Shown piece after piece: positions 14,614-18,619 of a DNA stretch of 18,619 bases. The notes under the pieces are model-generated. The model made no database searches and was not told the DNA's origin. It was given only the letters and a program-made list of their open reading frames with translations. Position 1 is the stretch's first letter, and every line of letters begins with the position of its first letter. Source of the DNA: Acidobacteriota bacterium (GTDB lineage Bacteria > Acidobacteriota > UBA6911 > RPQK01 > JADFOI01); NCBI GenBank assembly GCA_022545645.1, contig JACZQQ010000023.1, positions 1-18,619 on the forward strand, in the 5' to 3' direction. The position numbers and the translations under genes are program-made.

Positions 14614-15476
14614 AACTTCAATCACTGGTCATCATCACCGGAATGAGCGGCTCGGGAAAGCATACCGCTTTCAACGCTTTTGAGGATTTAGGTTATTTCT
14701 GCGTCGACAATCTTCCCACCTCTTTGATCTCTCGCCTCATCCAGATGTCCGATGCCTCGGGAGGTGAGCTCCAGGAATTGGCGATTGTTATTGATGTTCG
14801 ACTCGGGGAGCCGCTGGAGGGCTTCGAAAAGCTCTTTGGTGAGATCCGGAAGTCTCACACCCATGCCAAGATCATTTTCGTGGATGCCTCGACCGAGGTG
14901 TTGGCGAGAAGATATGGTGAAACCCGACGACTGCACCCGCTGGCCCAGGAAACCACACTGCTCGAAGGCATTCGCGCGGAGCGAAGAAGGCTTGCCAGTG
15001 TCCGGACCCTAGCCGACCTGGTCATCGATACCAGTGATTTTTCCGTTCACGATCTCCGCGATTTCATCTACCAGAACTTTCAGCGCACGGACCAAGAGGA
15101 GGTTTTGAACGTTTCCCTGGTCAGCTTCGGATTCAAAAACGGGATTCCTCACAACTCCGAGCTGGTCTTTGATGTGCGATTTCTTCCCAACCCCTATTTT
15201 GTTCCCGCTCTGAAAGAGCAGACGGGAAACGATCCCAGTGTAGCCCAATATATGCTGAAACAGCCGGAGACGGGGGAGATCCTGGGCAGAATCCACGATA
15301 TGTTAGAATACTTGCTGCCCAAATACACTAGAGAAGGTAAGAAATATCTCACCATCTCCATTGGTTGTACCGGTGGAAGACACCGTTCCGTACTGGTGGC
15401 CAATGAGTTGCAGAAGCGCCTGAAAAAGAAAGGGCGCAAGGTTAATCTGATTCATCGGGATCTACACAGCGAATGA
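14601..15476 (+). CDS. rapZ: RapZ/YvcJ-family P-loop RNase adapter, unusual Walker A
   Basis: 291 residues. In E. coli RapZ binds small RNA GlmZ and glucosamine-6-phosphate and guides RNase E, so controlling GlmS; YvcJ of Bacillus is a nucleotide-binding homologue. The N-terminal P-loop domain has EDLGYFCVDNLP and ARRYGETRRLHPLA, and the C-terminal RNA/metabolite-binding domain has ISIGCTGGRHRSV and the closing VNLIHRDLH. Walker A reads GMSGSGKH (14-21): the residue after the lysine is His21 (codon CAT at 14661-14663) where Ser, Thr or sometimes Gly is expected, though Thr22 follows. This may weaken magnesium-nucleotide binding. Its start lies inside hprK and its stop overlaps the EIIA start (ATGA), so all are coupled. 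Whether a GlmZ-like RNA exists in this organism is unknown. Confidence 0.93.
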   Translation: MASVKLQSLVIITGMSGSGKHTAFNAFEDLGYFCVDNLPTSLISRLIQMSDASGGELQELAIVIDVRLGEPLEGFEKLFGEIRKSHTHAKIIFVDASTEVLARRYGETRRLHPLAQETTLLEGIRAERRRLASVRTLADLVIDTSDFSVHDLRDFIYQNFQRTDQEEVLNVSLVSFGFKNGIPHNSELVFDVRFLPNPYFVPALKEQTGNDPSVAQYMLKQPETGEILGRIHDMLEYLLPKYTREGKKYLTISIGCTGGRHRSVLVANELQKRLKKKGRKVNLIHRDLHSE

Positions 15477-15886
15477 CTGAGGATTCTTTGGTGGGTGCGC
15501 TCGTTGTCACGCATGGCCAGTTGGGGCAGGAGCTCGTCTCTGCTGCACAGGCCATTGTGGGTGAAATCTCTTATATTGCGGCGGTTTCGATCGGTTGGAA
15601 TGATGATGTCGACGAATCCAAGAAGAAGATTGAGCAAGCTGTCGCAGAGGTGGATCAGGGGAAGGGTGTCATCATTCTTACAGACATGTTTGGAGGCACT
15701 CCTTCGAATCTCTCCCTTCCTCTGCTCAAGAGGAATGAAGTGGACATCGTCACGGGCGTTAACCTGCCCATGGTGATCAAGGTGGCCAATCAACCCGGCA
15801 CCGACTCGCTTTCGGAATTGGTTACCAAAGTGAAGAAACAGGGACAAAGCCATATCTCCATCGCCAGCGAGCTTTTGGGAGAATGA
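15473..15886 (+). CDS. PTS mannose-type EIIA domain protein
   Basis: 137 residues, a single EIIA(Man) domain. These accept phosphate from HPr on a histidine, here H14 in VVTHGQLGQELV, and the second conserved segment TDMFGGTPSNLS carries the supporting aspartate. In sugar uptake EIIA hands phosphate to EIIB, but no EIIB, EIIC or EIID is encoded here. A stand-alone EIIA beside HprK and sigma-54 points to a regulatory output rather than transport. Length fits the family. The gene is linked by ATGA overlaps to rapZ before and HPr after it. Confidence 0.93.
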   Translation: MTEDSLVGALVVTHGQLGQELVSAAQAIVGEISYIAAVSIGWNDDVDESKKKIEQAVAEVDQGKGVIILTDMFGGTPSNLSLPLLKRNEVDIVTGVNLPMVIKVANQPGTDSLSELVTKVKKQGQSHISIASELLGE

Positions 15887-16158
15887 TTCGAAAGACCCTT
15901 CGAATCAAGAGTGAATTGGGCCTGCATGCGCGTGCCGCTGCCAAGTTGGTGAAACTGACGTCCCAATTCGAGTCGGACATCAAGTTGTCCCGGCTCAATG
16001 TCGAGGAGCAGGTTGACGCGAAGAGTATCTTGGGAATCCTGCTCATGGCCGCCGCCCAGGGGACGGAAATTGAAGTAATGATCGATGGGAAAGACGAAGA
16101 AGTGGCCATGGAAGCGGTGGTGCAATTGGTGAATAACCGATTTGGTGAAGAGAAATGA
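15883..16158 (+). CDS. ptsH: Phosphocarrier protein HPr
   Basis: 91 residues. HPr takes phosphate from EI on His15 (LGLHARAAAKLV, with Arg17 beside it) and passes it to EIIA. The second regulatory site is also present: Ser48 in VDAKSILGILLMAA matches the Ser46 that HprK modifies, so both inputs can act on this protein. GGGAG at 15876-15880 is a good ribosome binding site within the end of the EIIA gene. ATGA overlaps join it to its neighbours on both sides, the tightest coupling in the window. Confidence 0.96.
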   Translation: MIRKTLRIKSELGLHARAAAKLVKLTSQFESDIKLSRLNVEEQVDAKSILGILLMAAAQGTEIEVMIDGKDEEVAMEAVVQLVNNRFGEEK

Positions 16159-17924
16159 CCCAATCTAGGCGGGATCGTTCGCCTCAAGAGCTCTCCGGTG
16201 TTGGACTCTCCCCCGGAGTCTCGATTGGCACTGCCTATGAAGTCGAGCCGCAGATCGTGGCCTTGTATCCGATTCGCATTGCTTCCGATGAAGTGACCAG
16301 AGAGTTGAAGAGACTTCGTGCCGCTCTCAAGGAATCACGCCTACAGCTGGAGAAGGCAAGAGAAAAACTTGAAGCGGAACTGGGCAAGGAGCACTCCCAC
16401 ATCATCGATGCCCATCTGCTGATTCTGGAAGATCCTCTCTTACTGGAAGAAATCGAAAAGAAAATTCAGGAGGAGCTGCAAAGTCCGGAGCGGGCCGTTC
16501 GAGAAGCCGCTGAGAATTGGATTTCCGCCTATCGTTCCCTGGAAGACCCATTTTTCCGGGAGCGGGGTTCCGATGTGGAAGAGGTGGTACAACGCCTGAT
16601 TTTCAACCTTATGGAACTCGATTCGCAGGGTCACGAAGGTTTGCCGGAGGATCTGATTCTGGTGGTCTCTGAGGCCAGCCTTTTTCTTCTCGTTGAGTAT
16701 CCTCTGGAGAGGGTCAAAGGGCTGGTGGTGAAGAGGGGAGGGACCACTTCACACGGCATCATTATTGCCCGTTCCTATCAAATTCCAGTGGTGGCTGGAA
16801 TTCAGAACTTGAAGGAAGTGATCCGCACGGGAGACACGCTTATCGTGGATGGAACCTCAGGAATGGTCCAAGTCCGACCCTCTGAACGGGAAATCAGGAA
16901 CTATCAGGCTCGAGTCCGGCAGGAACAGAAAATTCAACAGGAGCTGGTGGGAGACACCTCCCCCTGTTTGACTTCGGATGGCCAGAGAATTTATTTGTAT
17001 GCCAACGTAGAGATCGATAGTGAGGTCCCGCTTGGACTCAAGCTGGGGGGTGGAGGGATCGGGTTGTTTCGCACAGAATACGTCTACATGAAGGACAAGC
17101 AAAAGCCTGTCAGTGAAGAGCAACAGTTCAAGATCTATAAGCATCTGGCCACGGTGGTGGCTGGTCGTCCCGCCCACATTCGAACCCTGGACTTCGGAGG
17201 CGAAAGACATCCCTATTTTTCCCCGATCCTGGGAGAGACCGACACCGCGCTGGGTTTGCGAGGAATTCGTCTTAGCCTGCGCTACCCGGACATCTATCGG
17301 GAGCAAATCCGGGCCATCTTGAGAGGCAGTGCCTACGGCAATCTGAAGATTGTCCTCCCCATGGTTTCCGATGTCGATGAAGTGGTCCAGGCCAGACGAC
17401 TCATTCAAGTGGCGAAGGAGGAACTTCTCGAAGAAGGGGTTGCCTTCAATGAGGAAATTGAAGTCGGTATCATGGTGGAGGTTCCGGCGGCCGTCATCAT
17501 GTTGGAATCGCTTTGTCCCCATGTCGACTTTTTGGCAGTCGGTACCAACGATCTGATCCAGTATACGCTGGCGGCCAGCAGAACGGACGATCGTATTGCC
17601 AACCTGTTTAAGCCGTTGCATCCTGCTGTTTTGAAGAGTCTTTATCGAGTAGCCCAGGTGGCGGCAGCAGAGGGTGTGCTGGCTTTGATTTGTGGTGAAG
17701 TCGCTTCCCATCCTGTTTATGCCCGCCTTCTGATCGGAATGGGCTTCCGGCATTTATCCATGAGCCCGTTTGCCATTCCCGAGGTCAAGGGCAGGCTGCG
17801 AGAGATCTCCTGTCTCGAGGCAGCCGCCATGGTGGAAGAGGTACTCAGACAAGCCACCCTGGAAGAGGTGGAAGACTATGTCAATGAGTTCATGAAGAAA
17901 CAGAAGACAGGAGTTACAAGTTAG
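16155..17924 (+). CDS. ptsI: PTS enzyme I (PEP-protein phosphotransferase)
   Basis: 589 residues. EI autophosphorylates from PEP and donates to HPr. The N-terminal part holds the HPr-binding helices (about 50-150) and the swivelling domain with active H200 in GGTTSHGIIIARS. The C-terminal PEP-binding barrel has R306 (GLFRTEY), R343, E442 in VEVPAAV, N465/D466 in VGTNDLIQY and the acid-base C513 in LICGEVASHP. Two places are divergent: the usual DxGGDK is DFGGER (346-351), and the segment before the active histidine lacks the common DLxPSxT. Active residues otherwise remain, so it is probably functional. It contains no GAF domain, so it is a plain EI and not the PtsP form. The last codons (QKTGVTS) and the stop lie in heptamer-repeat DNA. 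Confidence 0.95.
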   Translation: MTQSRRDRSPQELSGVGLSPGVSIGTAYEVEPQIVALYPIRIASDEVTRELKRLRAALKESRLQLEKAREKLEAELGKEHSHIIDAHLLILEDPLLLEEIEKKIQEELQSPERAVREAAENWISAYRSLEDPFFRERGSDVEEVVQRLIFNLMELDSQGHEGLPEDLILVVSEASLFLLVEYPLERVKGLVVKRGGTTSHGIIIARSYQIPVVAGIQNLKEVIRTGDTLIVDGTSGMVQVRPSEREIRNYQARVRQEQKIQQELVGDTSPCLTSDGQRIYLYANVEIDSEVPLGLKLGGGGIGLFRTEYVYMKDKQKPVSEEQQFKIYKHLATVVAGRPAHIRTLDFGGERHPYFSPILGETDTALGLRGIRLSLRYPDIYREQIRAILRGSAYGNLKIVLPMVSDVDEVVQARRLIQVAKEELLEEGVAFNEEIEVGIMVEVPAAVIMLESLCPHVDFLAVGTNDLIQYTLAASRTDDRIANLFKPLHPAVLKSLYRVAQVAAAEGVLALICGEVASHPVYARLLIGMGFRHLSMSPFAIPEVKGRLREISCLEAAAMVEEVLRQATLEEVEDYVNEFMKKQKTGVTS

Positions 17925-18016
17925 AAGATAGAAAACAGACGATAGCGCGCTGCGCGCGCGTTCCAGGTTCCAGGTTCCAAGTTTCAGGTTTCGGATTTTA
18001 AATTTCGGCTTGTAAA
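17900..18016. repeat. Heptamer tract from the ptsI 3' end to the pgsA start
   Basis: Seven-base periodicity runs almost unbroken: ACAGAAG (17900), ACAGGAG, TTACAAG, TTAGAAG, ATAGAAA, ACAGACG, ATAGCGC, GCTGCGC, a five-base break, then TTCCAGG (17961), TTCCAGG, TTCCAAG, TTTCAGG, TTTCGGA, TTTTAAA, TTTCGGC and TTGTAAA, the last reaching the A of the pgsA ATG. The ptsI stop TAG (17922-17924) lies within it. A GCGCGC hairpin (17945-17950 with 17954-17959) sits near the middle. The tract leaves no room for a normal ribosome binding site before pgsA. Confidence 0.7.
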
Positions 18017-18573
18017 TGATTTCAGCAAATCAGCTCACCATTTTACGTATGGCCTTTGTGCCGCTCCTGGTCTTGCTGGTGGTGTACGACTACTTAGTCG
18101 GCGCTCTGGCTGTTTTCATGTTGGCCGGCGTAACGGATTTACTGGATGGCTTCATTGCTCGGAAATTTGGCCAGAACACTGCCATTGGTGCTTTTCTGGA
18201 TCCGATTGCCGACAAGTTACTGCTGGTCAGTTGCTTCATCCTGCTCTCACGCAACGCTGTTGAACTGAGCGTGAACATTCCCCTCTGGTTGACGATCACG
18301 GTGATCGGCCGCGACATCCTGCTGGTGGTGAGCGTCGTCATTATTAACCTGACCATGGGAAGACACCTGTTTTCTCCCTCCATCTATGGAAAGGCGACTA
18401 CGTTTTTGCAACTCTTGACCGTGTTTATGGTGCTGGTGGCAAACGCTCTGGACATCGACATGCCTCTTCGGGGCGCTGTTTTCTATCTGACGGCTGCCTT
18501 AACCGTCATCTCCGGGCTGCATTATCTGGGCAGGGGGATGAAGCTCTTTGAGTATAATCAGGAAGAGGTCTGA
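18016..18573 (+). CDS. pgsA: CDP-alcohol phosphatidyltransferase, probably phosphatidylglycerophosphate synthase
   Basis: 185 residues, an integral membrane enzyme. The complete family motif DxxDGxxARxxxxxxxxGxxxDxxxD is present: DLLDGFIAR then GAFLDPIAD (about 42-67). PgsA joins CDP-diacylglycerol and glycerol-3-phosphate to give phosphatidylglycerophosphate, the entry to phosphatidylglycerol and cardiolipin. The N-terminus ISANQLTILRMAFVP is the usual PgsA opening and supports the ATG at 18016. Several hydrophobic helices follow. Substrate cannot be settled from the motif, since phosphatidylserine and other CDP-alcohol enzymes share it, so the symbol is probable rather than certain. The start lies directly at the end of the heptamer tract, with no Shine-Dalgarno sequence. 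Confidence 0.85.
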   Translation: MISANQLTILRMAFVPLLVLLVVYDYLVGALAVFMLAGVTDLLDGFIARKFGQNTAIGAFLDPIADKLLLVSCFILLSRNAVELSVNIPLWLTITVIGRDILLVVSVVIINLTMGRHLFSPSIYGKATTFLQLLTVFMVLVANALDIDMPLRGAVFYLTAALTVISGLHYLGRGMKLFEYNQEEV

Positions 18574-18576
18574 AGA

Positions 18577-18619
18577 GTGGCGGCATTCAGAAACCTGAAA
18601 ATTGAAATCGAAGATCGGA
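18577..18619 (+). CDS. Partial CDS at right edge, possible enoyl-CoA hydratase/isomerase
   Basis: A GTG three bases after the pgsA stop opens 14 codons to the window end, reading MAAFRNLKIEIEDR. The purine-rich GGAAGAGG upstream (about 18561-18568) is a plausible ribosome binding site. The pattern F-x-N-L-x-I-E-x-E-D is like the first strand of enoyl-CoA hydratase/isomerase proteins, which would continue with ATITLNRP-like sequence. With so few residues this is only a suggestion. Confidence 0.4.
   Translation, partial: MAAFRNLKIEIEDR

Noticed and set aside
16857..17753. Minus-strand open frame (298 codons) inside ptsI
   Set aside because: It covers the conserved EI barrel in antisense and has no credible start or motif.
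17945..17962. GCGCGC hairpin as a rho-independent terminator of the PTS operon
   Set aside because: Only two T residues follow the stem and the sequence passes straight into further heptamers, so terminator structure is not supported.
17923..18016. Possible CRISPR array in the repetitive gap
   Set aside because: Units are only seven bases, degenerate and contiguous, with no spacers and no cas gene in the window.

Overview
The window (about 18.6 kb, moderately GC-rich, almost fully coding) looks like a core chromosomal segment of a Gram-negative (diderm) bacterium. It carries apolipoprotein N-acyltransferase, Lpt lipopolysaccharide-export genes, a beta-barrel outer-membrane protein and sigma-54. 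The order lptC/A - lptB - rpoN - hprK - rapZ - EIIA(Man) - HPr - EI, with HPr kinase in a diderm and no sugar permease, fits Acidobacteriota or a close relative best. That placement is an inference from gene content; no marker phylogeny was possible. No phage, transposase, tRNA, rRNA or CRISPR array was seen.

Layout, left to right. (1) 85-4811: a tightly packed plus-strand run of stomatin/slipin-like protein, SPOR-domain membrane protein, Lnt, release factor 2 (prfB, with a programmed +1 frameshift at an in-frame TGA) and an unrecognised single-pass membrane protein. Stops and starts abut or overlap. (2) 4812-6052: a repeat-like hairpin, a good extended -10 promoter, and a gene joining a complete Fur-family repressor to a complete rubrerythrin-type di-iron domain. 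(3) 6004-6224: short heptamer repeats in both orientations and a perfect 13-bp inverted repeat, leading into recJ (6244-7950). (4) 7993-8670, minus strand: a small outer-membrane beta-barrel protein, then a divergent intergenic region. (5) 9023-12120: a very long LptC/LptA-type periplasmic protein and the LptB ATPase. (6) 12193-17924: rpoN, hprK, rapZ, a mannose-type EIIA, HPr and EI, the last five mostly overlapping. (7) 17900-18016: a second heptamer tract. (8) 18016-18573: a PgsA-like CDP-alcohol phosphatidyltransferase, and at the right edge the start of what may be an enoyl-CoA hydratase family gene.

How the genes work together. Envelope building is a common theme: Lnt matures lipoproteins, Lpt exports LPS and PgsA makes anionic phospholipid precursors. 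The PTS block is a regulatory phosphorelay: EI passes phosphate from PEP to HPr His15 and on to EIIA His14, while HprK can phosphorylate HPr at Ser48. RapZ and sigma-54 sit in the same unit, so the cluster probably links carbon/energy state to transcription and perhaps amino-sugar or envelope synthesis.

The most striking items are the Fur-rubrerythrin fusion, heptamer tracts that supply the 3' ends of two genes and run up to the next start, the RapZ Walker A change of Ser/Thr to His, and the SPY (not SPF) codon-recognition motif in RF2.
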